A stretch of DNA of 9,656 nt, taken from assembly GCA_003649915.1 (NCBI GenBank), contig QMTG01000037.1, forward strand, positions 1 through 9,656, given 5' to 3'. Below are positions 1 to 6,697 of the stretch, in pieces (within the stretch, counting starts at the first letter, position 1; each line of letters opens with the position of its first letter). Made by a program: the position numbers and the translations under genes. This DNA is from Thermoplasmata archaeon (GTDB lineage Archaea > Thermoplasmatota > Thermoplasmata > B31-G17). The notes under the pieces are model-generated. The model did not search any database. It saw only the letters and a list, made by a program, of their open reading frames with translations, and was not told where the DNA came from.

Positions 1-708
1 AAGCCCGAGCTCGCTACAGAAACGTGATATGTAATCCTGCGGTCTTGTGGGCATAAGTTTGAGTTTTAACTCCCGAGTCATGAACCTGTATGTTCTGCCA
101 ATCTCTTTCCTGTGCACACCGGATACTTCTTCAATTTCATCCAAAGTCCTTGGCACATTGCACTGCCTGCACGCAGCATACAGGGATGCAGCGACCACAC
201 CCTCTATGCTCCTCCCCCTTATCAGATTCTTTGTCACAGCCTTTCTGTAAATCATGGCTGCTGCCTCTCTAACATTCCTCGGCAAGCCCATGGCTGATGC
301 TATGCGGTCAAGTTCTGCAAGTGCATGGGCAAGGTTTCTCTCTGTGGCGTTTGAGACCCTTATTCTTCTCTGCCACTTCCTTAGCCTATAAAGTTGCGCC
401 CTGTTCTTTGTCGGTATGCTCTTACCATAAGAGTCCTTGTTTTTCCATCCTATTTCTGTGCTAAGACCCTTATCGTGCACTGTGTATGTCAGAGGTGCGC
501 CAGTTCTCGCCCTTTTCTCTCCCTGTTCCATATCAAATGCTCTCCATTCAGGCCCCTGATCTATATACACATCCTCAATAACAAGCCCGCAGTCCTGGCA
601 AATTGTCTCTCCCCTGCGATAGTCTATAACCAAATGAGTACTGCCGCAAAATGGGCATGTATGAACCTCATCGTCTACGCTTTCCTTCTTTTTTTTGTTT
701 TCCGCCAT
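1..708 (-). CDS. tfb: Transcription initiation factor IIB (TFB), 3' end cut by window edge
   Basis: TFB joins TBP at the TATA box and recruits archaeal RNA polymerase; it is the orthologue of eukaryotic TFIIB. I translated the minus strand by hand from the ATG at 708 and read 236 codons without a stop to base 1, so roughly the last quarter of a ~300-residue protein lies outside the window. A Lys-rich N-terminus precedes a zinc ribbon with C18-x2-C21 and C37-x2-C40. The B-reader/linker follows (GPEWRAFD, then RARTGAPLT), then a first cyclin fold containing LPRNVREAAAMIYRKA and GRSIEGVVAASLYAACR, and the start of the second repeat. The start lies inside gar1, which overlaps it by 41 bp in another frame. 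A GGGAGAGGG stretch about 6 bases upstream can act as ribosome binding site. Identity is near certain. Confidence 0.96.
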   Translation of the reverse strand, partial: MAENKKKKESVDDEVHTCPFCGSTHLVIDYRRGETICQDCGLVIEDVYIDQGPEWRAFDMEQGEKRARTGAPLTYTVHDKGLSTEIGWKNKDSYGKSIPTKNRAQLYRLRKWQRRIRVSNATERNLAHALAELDRIASAMGLPRNVREAAAMIYRKAVTKNLIRGRSIEGVVAASLYAACRQCNVPRTLDEIEEVSGVHRKEIGRTYRFMTRELKLKLMPTRPQDYISRFCSELGL

Positions 709-946
709 TTCTACCCTCTCCCACATACAGATTTTTTCCAACTAACCTCTGGGCCTCCTTTTTGTCCCTTGGAGATACAGCTACGTATGGTTGTATTACA
801 GGCCCGAAAACCCTTGCAACCTTGCCAATCACTCTCTTTCTCTCATCGTAAACTATAGACCCAATGTCTGGAGCAAATGATGACCTAAGCACGAGATTAC
901 CATGCGATGATATCACCATCACCCTACCCATCAATCGGAGACCCAT
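668..946 (-). CDS. gar1: H/ACA ribonucleoprotein subunit Gar1-like protein
   Basis: Gar1 is the small beta-barrel subunit of H/ACA RNPs, which use guide RNAs to pseudouridylate rRNA with Cbf5, Nop10 and L7Ae. The 92 residues show the expected short barrel: an N-terminal GRVMVISSHGNLVLRS strand pair, then GSIVYDERKRVIGKVARVFGPV (residues 29-50, quoted here only as the core GKVARVFGPV), and PYVAVSP. It ends in a basic Gly/Lys/Arg tail, residues 77-92, typical of RNA-binding tails in this family. The gene lies directly before tfb and overlaps it by 41 bp, a pairing common in euryarchaea that suggests one transcript. I prefer the ATG at 946 to the in-frame ATG at 931 because a TATA box sits 27 bases upstream of 946, which fits a leaderless message. 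Confidence 0.88.
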   Translation of the reverse strand: MGLRLMGRVMVISSHGNLVLRSSFAPDIGSIVYDERKRVIGKVARVFGPVIQPYVAVSPRDKKEAQRLVGKNLYVGEGRNGGKQKKEGKRRR

Positions 947-969
947 TCCACATAGTTAGTGTATACCCA

Positions 970-977
970 TATATAAA
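970..977 (-). promoter_or_regulatory. TATA box for gar1-tfb
   Basis: On the minus strand the sequence reads AAAAACTTTATATATGG, giving a TTTATATA box with an A-rich BRE-like stretch before it. Its centre is about 27 bases from the gar1 ATG at 946, so transcription should start at or within a few bases of the start codon. No Shine-Dalgarno sequence fits in that space. A second TATA-like palindrome at 1010-1022 lies inside the end of the vanZ-like gene and could be an alternative promoter with a longer leader. Confidence 0.6.
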
Positions 978-991
978 GTTTTTGGTAATTT

Positions 992-1405
992 TTAAGAACA
1001 TTTCCAATAAACTTTATATATAAGCACAAGTAGAAAGCCAAATGATACTCCGCACCCATTTGCCAACAAATCTATCGGGGAAAAGGTGCGCCAAGGTATG
1101 AGCATTTGCAAGGATTCCGATGCTATTGCGTGAACTATTGGAAGATATTCTATGCTCTTCGGCCAGTAACAGACCCCCCAGATTGTTGCAAGCAGGGCAT
1201 AGGCTGCGATATGAAAGACCTTATCTATAGGCGCGCCACCAACCTTTTGCTCTTCAACCCTTCCAGGCACCTTTATTATGAGTATTATGAATAGTATGAT
1301 AAAGTAAAATGTTGCTAATATCCTGACATACCGCCTATTCAATGCCCATCTCCAAAATTCTTTTAATATACTGGTAAGCCTCTGACGCATTATTCCTCGC
1401 CTCAT
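992..1405 (-). CDS. VanZ-like small integral membrane protein
   Basis: This is a 137-residue protein with four likely membrane segments, about residues 26-47, 61-81, 88-104 and 110-134. It has the hallmarks of the VanZ family: D61-K and H65 at the start of the second segment, E97-S-x-Q100 in the third, and a following R106-x-F-x-x-x-D112 then N116-G-x-G. Family members range from teicoplanin-resistance VanZ to many small proteins of unknown role, so no substrate can be given. The reading frame overlaps the end of the upstream hydrolase gene by 71 bp from the ATG at 1405. The in-frame ATG at 1390 has a GAGGA motif just upstream and is an equally good start, giving 132 residues. It is the last gene of the radA cluster. 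Nothing resembling a vancomycin-resistance operon is nearby. Confidence 0.8.
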   Translation of the reverse strand: MRRGIMRQRLTSILKEFWRWALNRRYVRILATFYFIILFIILIIKVPGRVEEQKVGGAPIDKVFHIAAYALLATIWGVCYWPKSIEYLPIVHAIASESLQMLIPWRTFSPIDLLANGCGVSFGFLLVLIYKVYWKCS

Positions 1406-2018
1406 GCCCGTAAATGGATGGACCGTGACCCGGATGCAGTGCTCTTATATCAAATTTTGCTATTTTTTGCAAGGAATGCATTAGCATATTAATATCGCCC
1501 ATGGGCAGGTCCCACCTACCGACTCCGCCGCCTGCAAATAGCGTATCTCCAGAGAAAAGGGTGTTGTTAACGTATATGCATATGCTTCCAGGCGTATGAC
1601 CGGGCGTGTGTACTATCTTAGCCTTCTGCTCGCCCATTTCAATTTCGCCCTCATCAATTGCCTTCACAGTTGCCACTCCACCAAACTTTATTCCAAAACT
1701 GTCTGCAAGCACAGTTCTATCGCCATACGCTATTGCTTTCGCATCATTGTGATGAGCGAAAATTTCGGTATCGCATCCTTTAGCATTGAGTTTCTTGAGT
1801 ATTGCTGGGAGACCGCAAACATGGTCGCAGTGGCGGTGAGTGAGTATTATTTTTACACTTTCAACGCGAAGAGCATTTATTATTTTCATGGTCTCGGCAA
1901 TTGCATGATTGCTTCCTAGCCCAGTATCCACGATTGTGCATTCCCTGTCCTCACTGTAGTTATAAATCACGTATACATTAGATTCGTAGCCCAGTCCCCT
2001 TATTTTAGCCACTTTCAT
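1335..2018 (-). CDS. Metallo-beta-lactamase-fold hydrolase, glyoxalase II-like
   Basis: This is a 227-residue, probably cytoplasmic zinc hydrolase. The metal-binding set is complete: H61-x-H63-x-D65-H66, H141 in the PGHTPGS motif, bridging D158 in FSGDTLF, and H198 in HPGHGP. The fold starts with SNVYVI and TIVDTG (D31), as in glyoxalase II and related thioesterases. The substrate-binding C-terminal helical part is much shorter than in true glyoxalase II, so the natural substrate is unknown; a small thioester or a generic MBL hydrolase role is most likely. The start overlaps the radA stop as ATGA (2018-2015), which indicates translational coupling. The vanZ-like gene overlaps its end. No link to DNA repair is visible in the protein itself, and RNase J/CPSF-type beta-CASP features are absent. 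Confidence 0.88.
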   Translation of the reverse strand: MKVAKIRGLGYESNVYVIYNYSEDRECTIVDTGLGSNHAIAETMKIINALRVESVKIILTHRHCDHVCGLPAILKKLNAKGCDTEIFAHHNDAKAIAYGDRTVLADSFGIKFGGVATVKAIDEGEIEMGEQKAKIVHTPGHTPGSICIYVNNTLFSGDTLFAGGGVGRWDLPMGDINMLMHSLQKIAKFDIRALHPGHGPSIYGHEARNNASEAYQYIKRILEMGIE

Positions 2019-2983
2019 GGGTCTCTTATGCCTTCTTCAGTTATCACGAACGTCGTTTCTGCGTCTGGCAAGTGCGGGGAATCAACAAGCCTTGCTATCC
2101 TGTAGTTTCCCTTGCTCTTCTTCAGGTATATTCTGAACATGGCAGTGTGTGCCACTATATGACCGCCTATAGGCCTTGTCGGGTCACCAAAGAATATATC
2201 GGGTGATGCCATAACTTGGTTTGTCACAAGCACCACAGCATTGTGCAGGTCGGCAAAACGCTGCAAATCGTGCATATGCTTGTTCAACTTTTGCTGTCTA
2301 TCTGCGAGTGCACCCCTCCCCACATACTCTGCCCTGAAATGAGCGGTCAGGGAATCAACAATGAGCAAGCGTACGGGGTATTTTCTGGCAAGTTCGTTTG
2401 CTTTATCAACTAATAGCATTTGATGGTGTGAATTATATGCCCTTGCTATGTGTATCTTTTTCAGTGTTTCCTGTGGGTCAAGACCTACGGACTTTGCCAT
2501 CTGAATTATTCTCTCGGGCCTGAAGGTGTTCTCCGTGTCTATCATCAGAGCATGGCCTTCGAGCCCCCCGCTGTCCACTGGCAACTGCACATTAACTGCT
2601 GCTTGATGCACTATCTGCGTTTTTCCTGAGCCAAACTCTCCATACAACTCTGTTATGCCCTGAGTTTCAAAACCCCCACCAAGGAGTTCGTCTAGATTCT
2701 TTGAGCCTGTCGTTATCTTGCCAACCTTTTGCCTCCTTTCAAGAAGCATATCGCCCGTCTCAAACTCCCCTATGTCTGCCATTTTTCTCGCACCACCGAT
2801 TATTTTTATCGCTGTCTCAAGACCTATGTTTGCAACCTCCGCAAGTGTCTGGGGGGATTCAACAGCTATAGATACTATGTCCGTGTAGCCTGCATCCATC
2901 AGTTTCTTCGCTATGGCTTTTCCTACACCTGGTATTTTTTCAAGATTCGTTGCTTCGAGCACTTCAACATTTTCCTCCGCCAT
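2015..2983 (-). CDS. radA: DNA repair and recombination protein RadA
   Basis: RadA is the archaeal RecA/Rad51 recombinase; it polymerises on single-stranded DNA and carries out homology search and strand exchange. The 322 residues match the usual family length. An N-terminal helix-hairpin-helix domain (about 12-65, with KIPGVGKAIAKKL) is joined to the ATPase core by a linker with F74-E-T-G77, the position of the polymerisation motif. The core has Walker A GEFGSGKT (115-122), Walker B LLIVD (206-210), loop L1 near RAEYVGRG (217-224), and NQV (255-257) followed by the L2 region. The C-terminus PHLPDAETTFVITEEGIRD is classic RadA. No intein interrupts the Walker A or later motifs. An AGGAGT ribosome binding site sits 8 bases before the ATG. 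Two genes follow in a coupled cluster, and priS diverges from it. Confidence 0.97.
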   Translation of the reverse strand: MAEENVEVLEATNLEKIPGVGKAIAKKLMDAGYTDIVSIAVESPQTLAEVANIGLETAIKIIGGARKMADIGEFETGDMLLERRQKVGKITTGSKNLDELLGGGFETQGITELYGEFGSGKTQIVHQAAVNVQLPVDSGGLEGHALMIDTENTFRPERIIQMAKSVGLDPQETLKKIHIARAYNSHHQMLLVDKANELARKYPVRLLIVDSLTAHFRAEYVGRGALADRQQKLNKHMHDLQRFADLHNAVVLVTNQVMASPDIFFGDPTRPIGGHIVAHTAMFRIYLKKSKGNYRIARLVDSPHLPDAETTFVITEEGIRDP

Positions 2984-2991
2984 TTTTGCAC

Positions 2992-2997
2992 ACTCCT
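2992..2997 (-). promoter_or_regulatory. Ribosome binding site of radA
   Basis: AGGAGT lies 8 bases before the radA ATG at 2983. It fixes the start and shows that radA has a led mRNA, in contrast to the neighbouring leaderless genes. Confidence 0.7.
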
Positions 2998-3022
2998 TTT
3001 TATCTCAACAATGCCTGTACAC

Positions 3023-3032
3023 GTTTATAAAC
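3023..3032 (-). promoter_or_regulatory. TATA box for radA
   Basis: A perfect palindrome GTTTATAAAC sits about 44 bases upstream of the radA start. Transcription would begin near 3002, leaving a leader of about 19 bases that includes the AGGAGT ribosome binding site. Because it is palindromic the box has no inherent direction, but its distance to priS (about 68 bases) fits radA better. Confidence 0.5.
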
Positions 3033-3065
3033 CTTATCGGGAGAGGAGGGATAAAGTGGTAAAAG

Positions 3066-3072
3066 TATATAT
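3066..3072 (+). promoter_or_regulatory. TATA box for priS
   Basis: GGTAAAAGTATATATGC places a TATATAT box with its centre 27 bases upstream of the ATG at 3096. There is no Shine-Dalgarno motif between them, so the primase message is probably leaderless. Confidence 0.55.
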
Positions 3073-3095
3073 GCTTTCATACAGATAATGTATTG

Positions 3096-4292
3096 ATGAA
3101 TGAAAAAAGCATCGCGTATGTTAAGGGCAGGTTTGCATACTACTATTCCTCCCACGACATAGAGCTCCCGCCAAGGTTTACCAAAAGGGAGTGGGCTTTT
3201 TTTTACTGGGACGGAGAGGGAATGCATCGACCTGTAGCGTTCAAAAAATCTGCGGATGTTCGGGCTTTCTTTTCAAAGATGGCGCCAAGGCATGCCTACT
3301 TTTCCTCAGCATATTATATGAACCCTGAGGCGCCAATGGAAGATAAAGTGTGGCTTGGTGCGGACCTAGTCTTTGATATAGATGCAGACCACGTGCCTGG
3401 GTGCCAAGGATTGAGGTACGAGGACATGCTTAGGAGCGTTAAGAACGAAATAAAAAGGCTGGTTTTTGACTTTCTAATGTCGGACTTTGGGTTTGATGAA
3501 AAGCATGTTGAAGTCTTCTTTTCTGGTGGTCGAGGATACCATGCTCATGTGAGAGATCCGCGTGTGCTGGGATTGGGCTCTGCCGAGAGGAGAGAAATTG
3601 TTGATTATATCACTGGGAGGGGGTTGAACTACGACACAATTTTTCCACGCACCCATATAGGTGTGCGCAGTGCCAAGTATGGTAGGTTTGTTGATAAGAG
3701 AGAAATGCCCGAGGATTCGGGTGGGTGGTACAGCAGGATGAGAGAGGGGGTTATAAAAGAAGTTGAAAGACTCGCGGAGATGAAAAAAGAGGATGTTATC
3801 AGAGAGTTCATGGACGTAGCAGGGATTGGAGAAAAGACAGCGTTGAACCTTTATTCCGCTCTCTTCAAGGAGAAGGACGGGTTAAGGGGCGCAGACAGAA
3901 TTGTGCGGGAGAACGTTATAGACATTTTCCCAAATGATAGGCTTTTAAACAGGTTTCTGGACTACATAAGGGAAAAGGTCAAGGGAAAGATTGCGGGAGA
4001 GACAGACGAGCCTGTGACCTCAGATATTAAGAGACTTATAAGGGCTCCTGGCTCCTTACACGGCAAAACATCATTGTGCGTAAGGAGGGTAGACCTTGAA
4101 AACTTTGACGATTTTGACCCGTTGATGGATGCTGTTGTTTTTGGAGATAAGAATGTTGAGATTACATTTACCCAAGACCTAGATATTGAGATTCGTGGTG
4201 AAAAATTCTCTTTTAAGAACGGAGAAACTTGTGATGTGCCAGAGTATGTGGCAATGTTTGCACTGTGCAGGGGCGTTGCTGAAATTAAGTGA
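3096..4292 (+). CDS. priS: DNA primase small (catalytic) subunit PriS
   Basis: PriS is the catalytic subunit of the archaeal/eukaryotic-type primase and acts with PriL to lay down primers at replication forks. The 398 residues begin with the family signature YVKGRFAYYY...PPRFTKREWAF. The catalytic aspartates D94 and D96 are in VFDIDADH. The nucleotide-binding motif SGGRGYHAHV (143-152) and the third aspartate D310, in SDIKRLIRAPGSLHGKTSL (309-327), are present. An insertion at about 235-260 reads as a small helix-hairpin-helix-like segment (VAGIGEKTAL), as in several euryarchaeal PriS proteins. I chose the ATG at 3096 over the in-frame TTG at 3093 because of the TATA spacing. It stands alone on its strand, divergent from radA and convergent with the TctA-like gene 47 bp away. 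priL is not in the window. Confidence 0.96.
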   Translation: MNEKSIAYVKGRFAYYYSSHDIELPPRFTKREWAFFYWDGEGMHRPVAFKKSADVRAFFSKMAPRHAYFSSAYYMNPEAPMEDKVWLGADLVFDIDADHVPGCQGLRYEDMLRSVKNEIKRLVFDFLMSDFGFDEKHVEVFFSGGRGYHAHVRDPRVLGLGSAERREIVDYITGRGLNYDTIFPRTHIGVRSAKYGRFVDKREMPEDSGGWYSRMREGVIKEVERLAEMKKEDVIREFMDVAGIGEKTALNLYSALFKEKDGLRGADRIVRENVIDIFPNDRLLNRFLDYIREKVKGKIAGETDEPVTSDIKRLIRAPGSLHGKTSLCVRRVDLENFDDFDPLMDAVVFGDKNVEITFTQDLDIEIRGEKFSFKNGETCDVPEYVAMFALCRGVAEIK

Positions 4293-4298
4293 TTTGTT

Positions 4299-4303
4299 AA
4301 AAA
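4299..4303 (-). terminator. Possible T-tract terminator of the TctA-like gene
   Basis: On the minus strand a TTTTT run lies about 37 bases past the stop codon of the TctA-like gene, in the 47-bp gap between two convergent genes. Archaeal terminators are often short T-tracts, but one run of five is weak evidence. Confidence 0.25.
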
Positions 4304-4339
4304 TGGCACACATCACTCAAATACATCCACCTGTGCACA

Positions 4340-5770
4340 TTATCCAAGAAAGTATAGAATTATCGGGACCATTAGCACACCCATTAGGTGCACACGCTTT
4401 ACCCCCAGCCTTGGCGGCAGCATACCTATTGCCGTGCTTACTGCGGCAATAAGCATGCCCCATACCCCTGTGAATAAAAATATTAGCACGGACACCGCTA
4501 CTATTATGCATAGTGTAAGCCTTCTATAATTCACCCTCGTGTAAACCTCCGCTATTTTTCTTCCAATGATTATTGTAAGAGGATACGATATAATTCCAGA
4601 GATTATGGCGGCGAGTAGTAGGTATAAGAATAATTGAGGCGGCGCCGAAATATTATACCAAGGGGTTATGTCCAGCAGTTCTTTAACAAAAACCATAGCA
4701 CCTGTTCTTCCCCGAAGTATTACAAAGAGTGCCACGAGGGCGAAGAAGGTGTTTGATGTGTTTACCCCTGATAGGGATAGGATGTAAAGGCGGTCATTTT
4801 TCAGCCTGGTTTCAGCCATCCCGCACCCATTTTTCTCCCCAGCACTCATAGCACTGCCAACAATCGCAGTTGCAACACCACTGCTCACTCCAGGCAGCCA
4901 TCCAACCATCCCACCGCAAAGTGTGCCAAAGATTGCACCCTTTATTATTGAGGTTTTGTCCAGCCTTTTAATATCTCCAATCTGCTCGGGTATCTCCGCC
5001 ATTGTTATCAACGACCACAGCATGCTTGAGAAACCGAACATCCCTGTAAATATTGGGAAAAGTACACTACCACCTATTGGCAAAAAACCAGTTGCATATC
5101 CACCAAAGCCCATGTATAGCAGGATCACACCCAGCAAACCGCTAAGCATGAAAAGCATTGATGCAAAAATTACTAATTTGAGTGCATTGCCAAGGATTTT
5201 ACAATGTTTTCCTTTGCCGTTTTTTGCAAACACACTTATTATTTCATGGCCTTCATTTGCACATGTTCTCTTAGCCTTTAACCCCTCTTCTGCTATCATT
5301 ATAAGCGCTATGGAAAGTATTACATATCCGAGGTATGGGCGGATTTTCGCATATAGGTTTATGGGAGTGCCCATTATCGCCCTTGCCGGGATTAGGAGAA
5401 TTACAGATATTATTAGGGCTAGCATGCTACCGAGGGCGGAATGATATATTGCATCATTTGCGAGACCTTTGTGCATCATCCTGTGTGTTGGAAGAACAGC
5501 CAATGCTGTTCCTTCATCAGGCGCTCCTAGATATATTGAGGGAATAATATCGAGAAATGTGTGCGCAATTGACATCGCAACAACAAAGATGGCAATGAGT
5601 GTGAGGGGAGATTGTGAATAAACCGCCCCTGCATGGAAAATAAAGGTTGGTAGGAAAAGGAGAAGAATAGACAACACTGTGTTTACATGTATACCTGGTG
5701 TTAGCCCTGTGAATGTTCCGAGGAGGACGCCAAACATTACAAATATCATAAGGGCAAGCATAAAGGGCAT
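4340..5770 (-). CDS. TctA/DUF112-like polytopic membrane protein (COG1784 type)
   Basis: This is a very hydrophobic protein of 476 residues with about ten or more membrane segments, related to the large subunit of tripartite tricarboxylate transporters. Signature stretches are GTFTGLTPGIHVNT (18-31) and IPSIYLGAPDEGTALAVLP (76-94). The second half repeats the plan: GTLCGGMVGWLPGVSSGVAT (282-301) mirrors the first signature, and SLSGVNTSNTFFALVALFV (332-350) the second, so the protein is probably an internal duplication with pseudo-twofold symmetry. No TctB-like small subunit or TctC-like binding protein is adjacent, which is usual for archaeal stand-alone members, so the substrate is unknown. 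A hydrophilic loop rich in Lys and Cys (about 164-193) separates the halves. A TATA-like box about 26 bases upstream and the lack of a Shine-Dalgarno sequence suggest a leaderless message. Confidence 0.85.
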   Translation of the reverse strand: MPFMLALMIFVMFGVLLGTFTGLTPGIHVNTVLSILLLFLPTFIFHAGAVYSQSPLTLIAIFVVAMSIAHTFLDIIPSIYLGAPDEGTALAVLPTHRMMHKGLANDAIYHSALGSMLALIISVILLIPARAIMGTPINLYAKIRPYLGYVILSIALIMIAEEGLKAKRTCANEGHEIISVFAKNGKGKHCKILGNALKLVIFASMLFMLSGLLGVILLYMGFGGYATGFLPIGGSVLFPIFTGMFGFSSMLWSLITMAEIPEQIGDIKRLDKTSIIKGAIFGTLCGGMVGWLPGVSSGVATAIVGSAMSAGEKNGCGMAETRLKNDRLYILSLSGVNTSNTFFALVALFVILRGRTGAMVFVKELLDITPWYNISAPPQLFLYLLLAAIISGIISYPLTIIIGRKIAEVYTRVNYRRLTLCIIVAVSVLIFLFTGVWGMLIAAVSTAIGMLPPRLGVKRVHLMGVLMVPIILYFLG

Positions 5771-5790
5771 GTGAGGGGGGATTACAGCGT

Positions 5791-5800
5791 ATTTTTAAAT
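5791..5800 (-). promoter_or_regulatory. TATA-like box for the TctA-like gene
   Basis: The minus strand reads CGAAACCATTTAAAAATACG. The A/T core ATTTAAAAAT is centred about 26 bases from the ATG at 5770, and the preceding GAAACC resembles a BRE. The spacing implies transcription starting at the start codon. Confidence 0.45.
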
Positions 5801-5916
5801 GGTTTCGATATGCTTGAGATAAAAAGTATCATCGTTCTAGGATGTCTAGCGGAGGTAATCGCAAGTGTAGCACGGTGTAGTGTGTATAGGGGTTTAACAT
5901 TTCGTAGGCCCGAAAT

Positions 5917-6457
5917 ATGAGTTTGAAATCATTTCTGAAAAATAAAGATGTGAAAGATGTATTCGAACAGGAGTTCAAAAAACCAAGATTTAAATCCCAA
6001 ACTGAGCTATTAGCCCCTCCGTTAACAAATCATTATGGACTTGTGGGTACCGCTTTTGATTATCTACTTTGCTTCTATATAAAAACGATTAGTCACAACT
6101 ACACAATTTGCTCGAAATTCCTAAATGAAATCCAATATGCAAAGGATGTTTACAATAGGTACATCAACACAGGTATGATGAATCGTGATGTCTTTAAAGC
6201 AGTATTACTGCTAGTTTAGGTGGATGTAATATATAGGGGAGGATTTTGTATATGAAAACTCGGGCGATGCTGACGAAAATGGCATAAAAGACTTGCAGAT
6301 CCTACTTTTGGATATGCTTCTCTACTAGTCGGAGGTGCTGATTGCGATTTAATTATAGATATAAAAACCACGAAAAAAGCCTGATCCTACAAGATAGTTT
6401 TTTGACCAACTGGTAGGCTATTATATACAGAAGATAGGGGGTATTGATGGTATGCCT
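5917..6457 (+). pseudogene. Decayed gene, probable PD-(D/E)XK-like protein, with frameshifts and stops
   Basis: The first 100 codons (5917-6219) are open and begin MSLKSFLKNKDVKDVFEQEF, then LLAPPLTNHYGLVGTAFDYLL, and end at a TAG. Coding continues past it. VDVIYRGG is in the same frame (6220-6243), then DFVYENSGDADENGIKDLQ in the next frame (6242-6298). The first frame resumes with DPTFGYASLLVGGADCDLII then DIKTTKK, to a TGA at 6382. DPTR, a TAG at 6395, and FFDQLVGYYIQKIGGIDGMP follow in the second frame. These pieces are collinear and protein-like, and I recall the same order of motifs in an uncharacterised archaeal/bacterial family, where about five residues stand between DLIID and IDIKTTK. 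The D...D-I-K pattern suggests a restriction-endonuclease-like fold, but this is inference. At least two frameshifts and two stops make it non-functional. Its 3' end fades near the attC-like repeat. Confidence 0.72.
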
Positions 6458-6537
6458 CTGAGATATATGGGCTGCATGTATGATCTTACCGAGCCACTGC
6501 ACTCTTCGGTGCTTTACGCCTAGCCCCTATCAGGGTC

Positions 6538-6666
6538 GCCTAACAAGCGGATATGCAGTTTGGGCTACGCCCTCACCCGAATGCCATCGCTACCTTTTTA
6601 TTGACTAACGCCATTACACTTTCGACGACGGGCAAGGGCGCTTTTGCATGTCCGCCGAACGTTAGC
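6538..6666 (+). repeat. attC-like imperfect palindrome before nrdD
   Basis: The left arm begins GCCTAAC (6538-6544), an exact match to the RYYYAAC outer box of integron attC sites. It continues with GCGGATATGCA (6547-6557). The right arm has TGCATGTCCGC (6645-6655) and ends CGAAC-GTTAGC (6656-6666). The inner arms pair at 10 of 11 positions, the exception being a T-G wobble. The outer boxes pair with one bulged C. The stretches between inner and outer boxes are unequal and unpaired, as in attC. Inside is a second hairpin, TTTGGG (6559-6564) with CCCGAA (6576-6581). The 129-bp length falls within the range of known attC sites. The right box lacks one G relative to GTTRRRY. It may equally be another folded repetitive element. 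Confidence 0.55.
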
Positions 6667-6685
6667 AGAAACACTACCCAAAACC

Positions 6686-6697
6686 AAAGGAGGTGAT
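6686..6697 (+). promoter_or_regulatory. Extended Shine-Dalgarno sequence of nrdD
   Basis: AAAGGAGGTGAT is complementary over its whole 12 bases to the standard 3' tail of 16S rRNA. The GGAGG core ends nine bases before the ATG at 6703. It fixes the start and is far stronger than any site on the left side of the window. Confidence 0.85.

Noticed and set aside
394..858. Plus-strand open frame of 154 codons
   Set aside because: It lies opposite tfb and gar1, whose minus-strand translations show clear family motifs; the plus-strand product has no recognisable features.
1010..1022. TATA-like palindrome as main gar1 promoter
   Set aside because: It lies within the vanZ-like coding end and would give a leader of about 45 bases; the box at 970-977 has the standard spacing to the gar1 ATG.
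4923..5444. Plus-strand open frame of 173 codons opposite the TctA-like gene
   Set aside because: It is an antisense shadow of a strongly hydrophobic coding region with family signatures on the other strand.
5917..6219. Intact 100-residue small protein
   Set aside because: Protein-like sequence continues past the TAG in shifted frames, so this is the front part of a broken gene.
6217..6397. TAG codons read as pyrrolysine
   Set aside because: Besides TAGs the region has a TGA in the read frame and at least two frame changes, which recoding of TAG cannot explain.
6601..6629. Bacterial promoter with TTGACT as -35 upstream of nrdD
   Set aside because: No -10-like hexamer stands about 17 bases downstream (the sequence there is GACGAC).
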